A stretch of 58,146 bases of DNA from Chitinophagaceae bacterium (GCA_004028765.1 SAIX01000130.1:1-58146), one strand, 5' to 3'. Counted from the first letter of the stretch, positions 27,242 through 36,244 are shown. The notes: generated by a model from the sequence alone, not told the origin. Numbers and translations are program-made.

Positions 27242-27254
27242 AAACCTGAAACCT
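27242..27254 (-). repeat. right 13-bp inverted repeat of cassette 2
   Basis: aaacctgaaacct, exact reverse complement of 26783-26795. It begins seven bases after the four-helix stop codon and ends 18 bases before the nuoI ATG. Confidence 0.8.
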
Positions 27255-27272
27255 TTAACAATAAGCTTAAAA

Positions 27273-27749
27273 ATGTTTTTAAAAGACTACATAAAAGAAG
27301 TAACCGGCGGGGTGGTTTCGCTGCTGAAAGGCATGCGCAAAACGGGGTATTATTTCTTTCACCCGAAAGAGATCATCACCGAACAATATCCCGATAACCG
27401 CGCAACGTTGAAACTGGCCGATCGCTTCCGCGGGGAAGTGGTAATGACGCATGATGAGAATAACGAACATGCCTGTACCGGCTGCACCGCCTGCGAACTG
27501 GCCTGCCCCAATGGCACCATCAAAGTGGTTACCAAATTCGATATCACACCGGAAGGCAAAAAGAAAAAAGCGGTGGATACTTTTATCTATCACCTCGAAC
27601 TCTGCACCATGTGTAATCTTTGTATCCAGGCCTGCCCAACCGATGCCATCAAAATGGCGCAGACCTTTGAACACAGCGTGTACGACCGCAGCCAGCTTAC
27701 CAAACAATTGAATAAACCAGGTTCAAAAATCAGGGAGGGTATTGAATAA
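27273..27749 (+). CDS. nuoI: complex I subunit NuoI (two [4Fe-4S] clusters)
   Basis: 158 residues. Two ferredoxin motifs: C68, C71, C74, C78 (CTGCTACELACP) and C111, C114, C117, C121 (CTMCNLCIQACP), which bind clusters N6a and N6b. It bridges the peripheral arm to NuoB. With no NuoEFG encoded here, NuoI would be the outermost electron-entry subunit of an 11-subunit enzyme. Its last base overlaps nuoJ (TAATG). Confidence 0.96.
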   Translation: MFLKDYIKEVTGGVVSLLKGMRKTGYYFFHPKEIITEQYPDNRATLKLADRFRGEVVMTHDENNEHACTGCTACELACPNGTIKVVTKFDITPEGKKKKAVDTFIYHLELCTMCNLCIQACPTDAIKMAQTFEHSVYDRSQLTKQLNKPGSKIREGIE

Positions 27750-28291
27750 TGAATACTTCAGCGATCATATTTTATCTGATCTCCGCCTTTATTCTCGGTA
27801 TGGGGATCCTGGCAGTGACCACGCGGAAAATATTCCGATCTGCCATCTGGTTATTGTTTTCGCTGGTAGGTATTGCAGCATTGTATTTCTGGATGCAGGT
27901 TGAGTTTATTGCTGCAGTGCAGATCGTGGTATATGTGGGCGGTATCGTGGTACTGATCATCTTCTCCATTTTCCTTACGCAGCAATCCGGGAAAGAAATG
28001 CCCAAAGCACCTGCAAAGCGGACTGTTTCTGCGGTACTGGCGGCTTTGTTCGGGCTCGGTTTTATCTACCATCTTATCCGGGAGTATACCTTTAACAATG
28101 GCTCGGGAGAAAAATTCCAGGCTGGCGTAGCAGATATCGGTTCACAAATGTTAAGCACTACCGAACATGGATTTCTGTTGCCGTTTGAAGTAGTAAGTGT
28201 ATTGTTACTGGCAGCCATGGTAGGATGTATTGTGATCGCGATGAAGAATAAAGGAACACAACCGGTAACCGATCAAACCAAGGAGGCCTGA
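27749..28291 (+). CDS. nuoJ: complex I subunit NuoJ
   Basis: 180 residues, five membrane helices. The third helix carries the conserved AALYFWMQVEFIAAVQIVVY and GGIVVLIIFSIFL patterns. Membrane arm, next to NuoK. Start overlaps the nuoI stop by one base. Confidence 0.94.
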   Translation: MNTSAIIFYLISAFILGMGILAVTTRKIFRSAIWLLFSLVGIAALYFWMQVEFIAAVQIVVYVGGIVVLIIFSIFLTQQSGKEMPKAPAKRTVSAVLAALFGLGFIYHLIREYTFNNGSGEKFQAGVADIGSQMLSTTEHGFLLPFEVVSVLLLAAMVGCIVIAMKNKGTQPVTDQTKEA

Positions 28292-28292
28292 G

Positions 28293-28607
28293 ATGAACAG
28301 TGTACCCATTTCCCATATCTTATTTGTAAGCACTGCGCTTTTTTGCATCGGTATGTTCGGTTTGTTCACACGCCGTAATATGATCACCATGCTGATGTCA
28401 GTGGAACTGATGCTGAACAGCGTAAACATCAATTTTGTTGCTTTCAATAAATACCTGTATCCCGGAAAACTGGATGGCATTTTCTTCACCATTTTTATTA
28501 TCACGATTGCAGCGGCGGAAGCGGCTGTAGCGATCGCGATCATTATTAATCTCTATAGAAGTCACCAGTCGATCGATGTGGAAGATGCCACTGAAATGAA
28601 ATTTTAA
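28293..28607 (+). CDS. nuoK: complex I subunit NuoK
   Basis: 104 residues, three helices. MSVELMLNSVNINFVAFN has the conserved membrane glutamate, and a second one lies in ITIAAAEAAVAIAIIINLYR. Small membrane-arm subunit (MrpC-like). One base after nuoJ. Confidence 0.95.
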   Translation: MNSVPISHILFVSTALFCIGMFGLFTRRNMITMLMSVELMLNSVNINFVAFNKYLYPGKLDGIFFTIFIITIAAAEAAVAIAIIINLYRSHQSIDVEDATEMKF

Positions 28608-28610
28608 AAC

Positions 28611-30545
28611 ATGGCCAACTATTCATACATACCCTGGATACCGCTGCTGCCACTGATCTGTTTTGTGGTACTTGGCATCTTTGGCAGAAAACATATCGGG
28701 AATGCATCCGGTATTATCGGAACGCTTTCACTGGCGGTATCTGCCGTATTATCATTGATAGCCGCAGACCAGTATTTTTTTGTGGATGGGAAACTGAATG
28801 GTGTTTACCAGAAAATCACCGCATTTAAATATGTATGGCTCGAGTTCGCACCCAATCTCTCTATTGATATCAGCATCGTGCTCGATCCTGTTTCAGTGAT
28901 GATGCTGGTGGTGGTAACGTTTGTTTCTTTAATGGTGCATTTGTTCAGCCTTGGTTATATGAAAGGTGAAGAAAGGTTTGCCACATATTATGCCTTTCTT
29001 TCCCTGTTCACATTTTCGATGCTCGGGCTCGTTATGGCGGGCAACCTTTTCCAGGTATATATGTTCTGGGAACTGGTGGGTGTTTCTTCTTTCCTGCTGA
29101 TCGGTTATTATTTTGAGAAACCATCCGCAGTGGCGGCTTCCAAAAAAGCATTTATCGTAACCAGGTTTGCTGATCTTGGTTTTCTCATCGGTATACTCAT
29201 CATGGCTTTCTACGGAAAAACGCTCGATATCTCCACGCTCATTCAAAAACTTACTGCTGTTCAATCGGCTGAATATACCGGTATGGCAACAGCAGGTTTT
29301 CTCGGTGTTTCTGTGCTTACCTGGGGACTAACCCTTGTATTCGTTGGCGGTGCAGGTAAATCGGCGATGTTCCCTTTGCATATCTGGTTGCCCGATGCGA
29401 TGGAAGGGCCAACCCCGGTTTCCGCGTTGATCCATGCGGCAACTATGGTGGTGGCTGGCGTGTATCTTGTGGCAAGATTATTTCCGGTCTATTCTATTGA
29501 TGCAGCAGCGCTGACGGTAGTTACCTGGACAGGCGCTTTTTCGGCATTGCTCGCTGCAGTGATTGCCTGTACACAAACCGATATCAAAAGGGTGCTGGCT
29601 TATTCCACCATGTCGCAGATAGGGTACATGATGTTTGCGCTCGGTGTTGCCAGGCAGGGTGGTGAAGAGGGGCTTGGTTACATGGCATCCATGTTCCACC
29701 TGTTTACACACGCATTTTTCAAATCATTGTTGTTCCTCGGTGCGGGTGCGGTGATACATATGGTGCACAGCAACGAAATGAAAGATATGGGCGGCCTGCG
29801 CAAACAAATGCCGGTTACCCATTTCGCTTTCCTGGTGGGATGTATGGCCATTGCAGGTGTACCGCTGTTGTCGGGCTTTTTCAGCAAGGAGGAAATTTTA
29901 CTGGCCGCATGGCATAGCAATAAACTGGTGTATGGCGTAGCATTGTTTACGGCGGCACTTACGGCATTTTATATGTTCCGTTTGTATTTCTCCATTTTCT
30001 GGAACAAAGATGCACAGGCCCATCATGCGGATAAACATGGGGAAGGAACGATGAGTATGAAACTGCCATTGATCATTTTATCTATTCTTGCGATAGGTGC
30101 GGGTTATATCCCGTTCTCGCATTTTATCACATCAGATGGATCGGTACTTGAAACACATACGGATATTGTTTTCTCCGTTGCACCGGTTGTATTATCACTG
30201 CTTGCAATCGCTCTTGCAGCGTCGCTTTACCGGAAACAAAACGACAAACCTGATAAAATAGCCAAAGCCTTCGGCGGATTGTACAAAGCTGCCAGCCGTA
30301 AATTTTATATGGATGAATTGTACCTGTTTATCACCAAAAAAATATTGTTCCCGTTCGTGGGGCAACCGATTGCCTGGATCGACCGGAATATAGTGGATGG
30401 TTTGATGAACGGGCTTGCTTCTGCAACAGCCTCTGTATCTGCGGTGATCAAAGGGTTACAGTCGGGGAAAGTGCAGGCGTATGCCCTGTATTTTTTTGGT
30501 GGTGTTGCTGCATTGGCGGTACTATTTATTTATTTATGGAAATGA
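28611..30545 (+). CDS. nuoL: complex I subunit NuoL
   Basis: 644 residues, the distal antiporter-like subunit with the long lateral helix at its C-terminus. Landmarks are FWELVGVSSFLLIGYYFEKP, GAGKSAMFPLHIWLPDAMEG and PTPVSALIHAATMVVAGVYL. Proton-pumping subunit of the membrane arm. Three bases after nuoK; the nuoM start lies seven bases downstream. Confidence 0.97.
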   Translation: MANYSYIPWIPLLPLICFVVLGIFGRKHIGNASGIIGTLSLAVSAVLSLIAADQYFFVDGKLNGVYQKITAFKYVWLEFAPNLSIDISIVLDPVSVMMLVVVTFVSLMVHLFSLGYMKGEERFATYYAFLSLFTFSMLGLVMAGNLFQVYMFWELVGVSSFLLIGYYFEKPSAVAASKKAFIVTRFADLGFLIGILIMAFYGKTLDISTLIQKLTAVQSAEYTGMATAGFLGVSVLTWGLTLVFVGGAGKSAMFPLHIWLPDAMEGPTPVSALIHAATMVVAGVYLVARLFPVYSIDAAALTVVTWTGAFSALLAAVIACTQTDIKRVLAYSTMSQIGYMMFALGVARQGGEEGLGYMASMFHLFTHAFFKSLLFLGAGAVIHMVHSNEMKDMGGLRKQMPVTHFAFLVGCMAIAGVPLLSGFFSKEEILLAAWHSNKLVYGVALFTAALTAFYMFRLYFSIFWNKDAQAHHADKHGEGTMSMKLPLIILSILAIGAGYIPFSHFITSDGSVLETHTDIVFSVAPVVLSLLAIALAASLYRKQNDKPDKIAKAFGGLYKAASRKFYMDELYLFITKKILFPFVGQPIAWIDRNIVDGLMNGLASATASVSAVIKGLQSGKVQAYALYFFGGVAALAVLFIYLWK

Positions 30546-30552
30546 TTCTGAT

Positions 30553-32037
30553 ATGAACCTGTCATTACTGATTGTTTTGCCCCTGTTTACTGCGGTAATC
30601 ATCCTTTTCTGTAAAGGATTCAAACAGGTACGTGCCGTCGCACTGGCAGGCTCTCTGGCACAACTGGCAGCAGCCGGATGGTTATTGATGCAATACCTCA
30701 ATGAAAGAAATGCAGGTAATAAATCGGTAATGCTGTTTGAAGAAAAATACAACTGGTTCCGCAACCTGCATATCGATTACCATATCGGTGTGGATGGGAT
30801 CTCTATCGCAATGATCCTGTTAACGGCATCGGTAGTGGTGGCCGGTATCCTGGTATCGTGGACGATGGACAAACTCAGCAAAGAATTCTTTTTCCTGCTT
30901 GTATTGCTGAGTATGGGTGCTTATGGATTTTTTATTTCACTCGACCTTTTTACCCTTTTCTTCTTCCTTGAAGTGGCAGTGATCCCCAAATTCCTGCTCA
31001 TCGGTATCTGGGGCAGTGGCAAAAAAGAATACAGTGCCATGAAACTCGCACTGATGCTGATGGGTGGTTCGGCATTGGTATTTATCGGATTAATGGGGAT
31101 TTATTTTCAGACAGGATCATTTGACCTTTTACAGGCATCGCAATCACACCTGCCTGTGGAAGCACAGAAATTTTTCTTCCCCTTTGCTTTTCTTGGCTTC
31201 GGGATATTCGCCGCTTTATTTCCGTTTCATACCTGGGTACCTGATGGTCATGCATCTGCCCCAACGGCAGCTTCCATGTTTCTTGCCGGCATTTCGATGA
31301 AACTTGGTGGATATGGATGTTTACGGGTCGCAACTTTTCTTATGCCCGATGCGGCGCATCAGTATGCATGGATCATCATCCTGCTTGCAACCATTGCCAT
31401 CATTTATGGCGCTTTCGCGACGATGATGCAGACCGATCTCAAATACATCAACGCCTATTCTTCTGTAAGCCATTGTGGTTTTGTGATACTGGGTATCGGC
31501 ATGATGAACCAGACTTCGATTAATGGTGCGGTGTTACAGATGGTGTCACATGGATTGATGACTGCCCTTTTCTTTGCAGCAATCGGCATGATCTACAGCC
31601 GCACACATACAAGAATGGTTGCACAGCTGGGCGGGTTATTAAAAGTGATGCCGTTTATTTCCACTTTGTTTGTCATCGCAGGTCTTTGTTCACTGGGCTT
31701 ACCGGGGTTCAGTGGCTTTATCGCTGAAATGACAGTATTCATGGGTTCCTGGCAAAACCCGGATGGCTGGTACCGCTTTGCCACGATTCTATCCTGTGCA
31801 TCCATTGTGGTAACGGCAGTGTACATACTTCGTGCTGCCGGAAAAACGGTGATGGGGCCAATCCCTCCGGAATACAATTCACTGCCGGATGCTGCATGGA
31901 ATGAAAAACTCGCGGCCATTGTACTGGTGGCGGGCATTGTGCTTGTAGGGGTTGCACCTTTTTTATTAAATCAACTGATCACACCGGGTACAGAGAATAT
32001 GATGATGCAGATCGGAAAAGCGATTACCCAAAAATGA
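30553..32037 (+). CDS. nuoM: complex I subunit NuoM
   Basis: 494 residues from MNLSLLIVLPLFTAVIILFC (ATG 30553; the open frame extends back into nuoL but that would not fit the family). Antiporter-like: FFLEVAVIPKFLLIGIWG, ALFPFHTWVPDGHASAPTAA and LQTDLK-type region MMQTDLKYINAYSSVSHCGF. Membrane arm. Confidence 0.96.
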   Translation: MNLSLLIVLPLFTAVIILFCKGFKQVRAVALAGSLAQLAAAGWLLMQYLNERNAGNKSVMLFEEKYNWFRNLHIDYHIGVDGISIAMILLTASVVVAGILVSWTMDKLSKEFFFLLVLLSMGAYGFFISLDLFTLFFFLEVAVIPKFLLIGIWGSGKKEYSAMKLALMLMGGSALVFIGLMGIYFQTGSFDLLQASQSHLPVEAQKFFFPFAFLGFGIFAALFPFHTWVPDGHASAPTAASMFLAGISMKLGGYGCLRVATFLMPDAAHQYAWIIILLATIAIIYGAFATMMQTDLKYINAYSSVSHCGFVILGIGMMNQTSINGAVLQMVSHGLMTALFFAAIGMIYSRTHTRMVAQLGGLLKVMPFISTLFVIAGLCSLGLPGFSGFIAEMTVFMGSWQNPDGWYRFATILSCASIVVTAVYILRAAGKTVMGPIPPEYNSLPDAAWNEKLAAIVLVAGIVLVGVAPFLLNQLITPGTENMMMQIGKAITQK

Positions 32038-32045
32038 ACTGATCT

Positions 32046-33455
32046 ATGGTAACTGATTTATTGCTATTACTGAAACAGGAACTGCTGGTTGCCGTGATCC
32101 TTTTTCTGCTGCTGTTCCTAAAACTGGGGCGCGACCGGTCAAATGAAAGTACCCTGAATCTCGTGAACGTACTGCTGTTCCTGAATGTAGCAGCCGGCTT
32201 TCTGGGTGCAAAAGATGGTGAACTGTTTTCCGGGATGTTCCATACCAACGCGCTGATCACTGCTGAAAAAAATATCCTCAATCTTGCGGCCTGGTTAATC
32301 TCGTTACAGGCATATGCATGGCTGCGCACGCACCGGCATGTAATTGAATTTTATCTTTTGCTCCTGGGCTCATTAATGGGTATGTTTTTTATGATCTCAT
32401 CCGGCAACCTGCTCATGTTTTATCTCGGGCTGGAAATGTCGACAATACCACTTGCCGCCGTGGCGAATTTTGACCTTGAAAAAAGACAATCCTCCGAAGC
32501 GGCCATGAAAATGATCATTTCATCTGCATTCTCTTCTGCTTTGTTGCTATTGGGTATCTCTTTTGTTTATGGTATCAGCGGGTCGATTTCTTTTGCCGAG
32601 ATCGGCGCCGGAATTTCCACGGAACCTTTGCATATACTGGCTTTCCTTTTACTCGTATCGGGCTTTGCTTTTAAAATATCTGCCGTTCCTTTTCATCTCT
32701 GGACAGCCGATGTATATGAAGGCGCACCGGTAGGCGTTACGGCATTCCTTTCAGTGGTTTCGAAAGGTGCTGTATTATTTGTGTTCGTATCTACACTGTA
32801 CACCGTATTCAAACCCATTGCTCCGCTATGGTATAATGTATTATTTGTATTATCGCTTGCTACCATTATTAGCGGCAACCTGTTTGCATTGCGCCAGCAG
32901 AATATCAAACGCTTCCTTGCTTTTTCATCCATTGCACAGGTCGGTTTTATTCTGGTGGGTATGTCAGGCAGTTCGCAGGCAGGAATGGCTTCCGTAATCT
33001 TTTTTATCCTTGTCTATGTGTTTTCCAATCTTGCAGCATTCGGTGTGGTATCCGTGGTAAGTGCTGTTGCGGGTAAAGAATCGATCGATGATTATAAAGG
33101 CTTTTATCAAACCAATCCTTTTCTTTCGTGGATACTGACCATTGCATTGTTTTCTCTTGCGGGTGTGCCGCCTACCGCAGGATTCTTCGGGAAGTTTTTC
33201 CTGCTGATGGCCGGCACGGCAAAAGGGAATTACTGGCTGATCGCTATCGCGGCGGTGAATATGGTGGTATCTTTTTATTATTACCTGCGTATTGTGAAAG
33301 CCATTTTTATGGATCAGAATGAAACACCGGTTGCAGCAATTACGGTTCCGGTAACAGTTAAGTTTTCTCTTTATCTCTGTACCATCGGGATAATACTGGT
33401 TGGGTTGATCAGTTGGATATACGACACAATTTTTTCACTTTCTTCCGGATTATAA
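32046..33455 (+). CDS. nuoN: complex I subunit NuoN
   Basis: 469 residues, the third antiporter-like subunit, next to NuoK in the arm. Landmarks: LGLEMSTIPLAAVANFDLEK, ISAVPFHLWTADVYEGAPV and IKRFLAFSSIAQVGFILVG. Last recognised complex I gene; a small hypothetical follows after ten bases. Confidence 0.96.
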   Translation: MVTDLLLLLKQELLVAVILFLLLFLKLGRDRSNESTLNLVNVLLFLNVAAGFLGAKDGELFSGMFHTNALITAEKNILNLAAWLISLQAYAWLRTHRHVIEFYLLLLGSLMGMFFMISSGNLLMFYLGLEMSTIPLAAVANFDLEKRQSSEAAMKMIISSAFSSALLLLGISFVYGISGSISFAEIGAGISTEPLHILAFLLLVSGFAFKISAVPFHLWTADVYEGAPVGVTAFLSVVSKGAVLFVFVSTLYTVFKPIAPLWYNVLFVLSLATIISGNLFALRQQNIKRFLAFSSIAQVGFILVGMSGSSQAGMASVIFFILVYVFSNLAAFGVVSVVSAVAGKESIDDYKGFYQTNPFLSWILTIALFSLAGVPPTAGFFGKFFLLMAGTAKGNYWLIAIAAVNMVVSFYYYLRIVKAIFMDQNETPVAAITVPVTVKFSLYLCTIGIILVGLISWIYDTIFSLSSGL

Positions 33456-33465
33456 AAGATAAACC

Positions 33466-33834
33466 ATGGCGATCAATAAAAACCACGAATGCGAGGAACT
33501 GGACGGTGTAAAATGCGCCATCGTTGAAAAAAATACAAACGCCGAAAGGGCCGCATTTCTTAAAGAGCTATTGGAACAAAACCAATATACAGTGGTTGTG
33601 GTACCCAGCGCGCCACCCAAAACGGCTGCACCCGCAGCTGCTGAAAATACAGAGACACCAGCCCCGGCCGCACCACAAACTTTTACTGTCGGGGTCACCA
33701 ATCTATTATTCAACCCCATCAATGCCATATTCGGCCGCCTGTTGAAAACAAAAGACGGCAGTGTGGTAACACTGGCATACTGGCAACAGAAAGAAACCAG
33801 GTCGAAAGACTGGATACCCTATTATGAAAGTTGA
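33466..33834 (+). CDS. small hypothetical protein at the end of the nuo operon
   Basis: 122 residues, unrecognised. Three parts are visible: an N-terminal segment with HECEELDGVKCAIVEKNTNA and a KELLEQNQYTVVVV strand, an Ala/Pro-rich linker (about 45-72), and a C-terminal part QTFTVGVTNLLFNPINAIFG, then RLLKTKDGSVVTLAYWQQK. No signal peptide or membrane helix. It starts ten bases after nuoN and so is probably cotranscribed. A complex I accessory role is only a guess from position. Confidence 0.6.
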   Translation: MAINKNHECEELDGVKCAIVEKNTNAERAAFLKELLEQNQYTVVVVPSAPPKTAAPAAAENTETPAPAAPQTFTVGVTNLLFNPINAIFGRLLKTKDGSVVTLAYWQQKETRSKDWIPYYES

Positions 33835-33836
33835 AT

Positions 33837-33919
33837 AAGATACCATAGGATATCGCCGGTATCTTCCGGCACAAAATTTTTGTGTTCCTTCCTTTCCTTA
33901 TGTCTTTGCGGTAAAACAA
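33837..33919. repeat. hairpins and degenerate TTTGYG-type repeat after the nuo operon
   Basis: Stem AAGATACC (33837-33844) / GGTATCTT (33858-33865) overlaps the end of the hypothetical gene, followed by a second hairpin CACAAAA-T-TTTTGTG (33870-33884) that could act as a terminator. Then come loosely periodic motifs (tgtgttccttcctttcctta, tgtctttgcggtaaaac) resembling a degenerate repeat family of Bacteroidota. The rest of the gap to 34081 holds nothing else I can identify. Confidence 0.35.
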
Positions 33920-34031
33920 ATGCCATTCATAAAACAGAACAACCCGATAAGGGTATTCTTTATTAAACAGGCTAATAGTCAGGGCATTTGCAGATAAAAC
34001 CTGCCGGTTACGAATAAATATGACCGGATAC

Positions 34032-34062
34032 TTGCATTTGGTAAAACCGTTTTGTAATTTTT
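34032..34062 (+). promoter_or_regulatory. putative promoter of the DoxX-like gene
   Basis: TTG at 34032-34034, a 20-base spacer, then TAATTTTT at 34055-34062, close to the TTTG-N19-23-TAnnTTTG pattern. The gene starts 20 bases later. Confidence 0.4.
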
Positions 34063-34081
34063 AGTAACAAAAACTTTTCTT

Positions 34082-34489
34082 ATGAAACGGTATCATATTG
34101 TTTCGAGAATTGCCATCTATCTCCTGGCAGCGGTGCTGATCGCTTTTGGATTTTTTCATTTCAGTAATGCGCACTCGCTGGTGGTGTACATCCCATCCTC
34201 CTTACCCGGCGGTATCATATGGGTGTATATTGTAGGTGCGGCATTTATTCTTGCCGGTCTTTCCTTTATCCTGAACCGGATGGTAAAAACGGCGGCATAC
34301 CTGCTTGCATTACTGCTGTTCCTTTTTGTTTTTACCATTCATATTCCCAATCTCCTGGAAGCAGGCAGCAGTGAAATGCGTTCGATGGCGCTGATCAGTT
34401 TGTTGAAAGATACTGCTATCGCAGCATTCGCATTGCATATCGCAGCGGGTGCACATCACCAGCAGCTGCATATTGAGGAAGGGGATTGA
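34082..34489 (+). CDS. small DoxX-like membrane protein
   Basis: 135 residues with four hydrophobic helices (about 8-26, 42-62, 68-90, 103-122) and a charged C-terminus ending HHQQLHIEEGD. The pattern AVLIAFGFFHFSNAHSLVVY, then IPSSLPGGIIWVYIVGAAFI, resembles DoxX-family proteins. Function unknown. Single gene, convergent with the DUF1287 gene. Confidence 0.7.
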   Translation: MKRYHIVSRIAIYLLAAVLIAFGFFHFSNAHSLVVYIPSSLPGGIIWVYIVGAAFILAGLSFILNRMVKTAAYLLALLLFLFVFTIHIPNLLEAGSSEMRSMALISLLKDTAIAAFALHIAAGAHHQQLHIEEGD

Positions 34490-34509
34490 TCATATAACCG
34501 TAACGATAA

Positions 34510-35088
34510 TTACCTGCCTCCGTTATACCGGTAATGCCCGATAATGGGAAAAGCAAACAGGCAATCTTCCATTACCTGCCCGGCACCAATATTGTGCACG
34601 ACCATCCATCGCTGCTTATCTGCTGTTCTGCGGTTTACCATAATGCCGGTATGTGTCAGTTTCCCATTGATCATCCAACATACGATATCTCCCGGGTGAT
34701 AATCATCCGCATGATGGGTAACTGGTAAACTGCTTTTTTTCCTTTCAAAAAAACGCATCAGGTTCGGCACCCTGCGGTGGTCGATATTCGGATCTGCATG
34801 GTGAAGTCCCCAGCGTTGTGGGTAAGCAGAAAAATTCCGGTTCATATCCTCATGTACTTCTTTCTGCAGGTCGATGCCCATGCTGCGGTAGGCGCGGATG
34901 ATCACATCGGCACAAACCCCTTTGTCGGCTGGCAGATCGCCATTGGGATAAGCGATTACAAAATAAGAAGGATCGTACTGTACTTTTTGTTCCGTTAATG
35001 CAATAGCCGCATCGGAAAGCTTTTGAAAGAAATCCTCATTTGGTTTATCAAAATAAAACAGGGCGATAAGAAAGAAAAAATATTTCAT
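34510..35088 (-). CDS. DUF1287 NlpC/P60-like protein
   Basis: 192 residues with a short hydrophobic N-terminus (MKYFFFLIALFYF). DUF1287 features: PADKGVCADVIIRAYRSMGI (candidate catalytic Cys), MNRNFSAYPQRWGLHHADPN, HRRVPNLMRFF, GDIVCWMINGKLTHTGIMVN (candidate His) and VVHNIGAGQVMEDCLF. The family has the papain-like fold of cell-wall amidases, but its activity is not established. Exported or membrane-anchored. Confidence 0.85.
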   Translation of the reverse strand: MKYFFFLIALFYFDKPNEDFFQKLSDAAIALTEQKVQYDPSYFVIAYPNGDLPADKGVCADVIIRAYRSMGIDLQKEVHEDMNRNFSAYPQRWGLHHADPNIDHRRVPNLMRFFERKKSSLPVTHHADDYHPGDIVCWMINGKLTHTGIMVNRRTADKQRWMVVHNIGAGQVMEDCLFAFPIIGHYRYNGGR

Positions 35089-35152
35089 GGACTTCTAAAT
35101 GACTTATTTCGTCCATGGGATGCGGGTGTTGTTTATTTCCACATCGGTGTTA

Positions 35153-35635
35153 TCAGTCTTGCTGTTTTTTTGCGATTCTTTGTGAAGCAGACTCTTTTTT
35201 GCCGCTGGCCGGTACCAGTTCACCAACTTTCCCAAGCCCGAACTTTGGCATATTGTGATAGATGCATTCGTAACTGCCTTCTTTTACAAGATAGGTTTCG
35301 TGCCAGATACCTACATCGCCATTGCTGCGAATCCGGGTATTAAAATCTTTCCATGCGGGATAATGCAATCCTTCGCGGTCTTTGGCATAGGCTTCCAGTT
35401 GCTCGAAGGAACGCCAGTACTGAACGATTACAGGAGGGATGCCGCCAAGGATCTGAAAACCAAGAAAACCACTTTCGGGTTTCATCGACAATTCCCGGAG
35501 CATACCCGGCATAGAGCGGGCCACAGGAATCCATTTATGTAATTTCCAGAAACGGTTGATGCGCATACCGATAAGAAAAACCACAAAATCGCCCTTGATC
35601 TCAGCGGTCATGCGCTGGTTGATGATGTTACCCAT
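35153..35635 (-). CDS. DUF4188-family protein (dimeric alpha-beta barrel)
   Basis: 160 residues. Matches DUF4188: [40 protein letters not shown] and [32 protein letters not shown]. Such proteins resemble small monooxygenase / aldoxime dehydratase-like ferredoxin folds. A lysine/serine-rich tail ([16 protein letters not shown]) follows the domain. Function unknown. Confidence 0.78.
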   Translation of the reverse strand: MGNIINQRMTAEIKGDFVVFLIGMRINRFWKLHKWIPVARSMPGMLRELSMKPESGFLGFQILGGIPPVIVQYWRSFEQLEAYAKDREGLHYPAWKDFNTRIRSNGDVGIWHETYLVKEGSYECIYHNMPKFGLGKVGELVPASGKKESASQRIAKKQQD

Positions 35636-35718
35636 AGCAGGAATATTAATTGCATTTCGAATACAATAACAAATTAATGAGAGCTGCGTGGAAATGCAAT
35701 AGGGGCAATGATTAAATC

Positions 35719-36174
35719 TTAAACAAATTTCCGGATATTCATCATAAACCCGAGATGCAGCCCTTCATGGTAGTTATTGAATTCTAAAGCGTCCCGGTGA
35801 TTTCCAAGATGAAAACCGGTTCCGGTCATTCTTTCAGTGAATGAAACAAATTTACCGGCTGTATAATCGGCTTCTGTCTGTTCTACAAGCGAAAATAAAA
35901 GAGCGCGCAGTTCCGCCACTTCTTCTTCAGTAGTTGTGCCGGCTGGGCGCGAACCGGGTTTGTATTTCTCAAACATTGCATCAGTTACCAGCATGGGTAA
36001 GCCGGATAATCGGTACACCAGCGATTGCTGCGCCACGATGATATGACCGATATTCCAGATAAGGTTATTGGAAAAACCCTGCGGGATCTTATTCAGTTGC
36101 TCAATGGTATATCTGTCGAGAAATTCGAGATGCAGTTTGCGGCTGGTGCGCCAGATCTTAAATACAGATTCCAT
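35719..36174 (-). CDS. DinB-superfamily protein
   Basis: 151 residues with histidines spaced as in Din[21 protein letters not shown] and the C-terminal [18 protein letters not shown]-terminal [20 protein letters not shown]. Third DinB-like gene of the window. Single gene. Confidence 0.85.
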   Translation of the reverse strand: MESVFKIWRTSRKLHLEFLDRYTIEQLNKIPQGFSNNLIWNIGHIIVAQQSLVYRLSGLPMLVTDAMFEKYKPGSRPAGTTTEEEVAELRALLFSLVEQTEADYTAGKFVSFTERMTGTGFHLGNHRDALEFNNYHEGLHLGFMMNIRKFV

Positions 36175-36244
36175 ATTTCTTTTTCATAAAACTACGGAAC
36201 TGTATATACTGTGAAAGCCACCTGTCATTTTTCGGCCGGTCTGA

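Larger units (their letters stand above)
26783..27254. mobile_element. inverted-repeat-bounded four-helix-bundle cassette, copy 2, inside the nuo operon
   Basis: A 472-base unit between nuoH and nuoI. Ends are a perfect 13-base inverted repeat, aggtttcaggttt at 26783-26795 and aaacctgaaacct at 27242-27254. It contains one intact four-helix-bundle gene in operon orientation and no transposase. The repeat sequence differs from that of cassette 1, but the plan (repeat at the stop codon of the host gene, single S23-type gene, opposite repeat just before the next gene) is the same. Confidence 0.5.
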
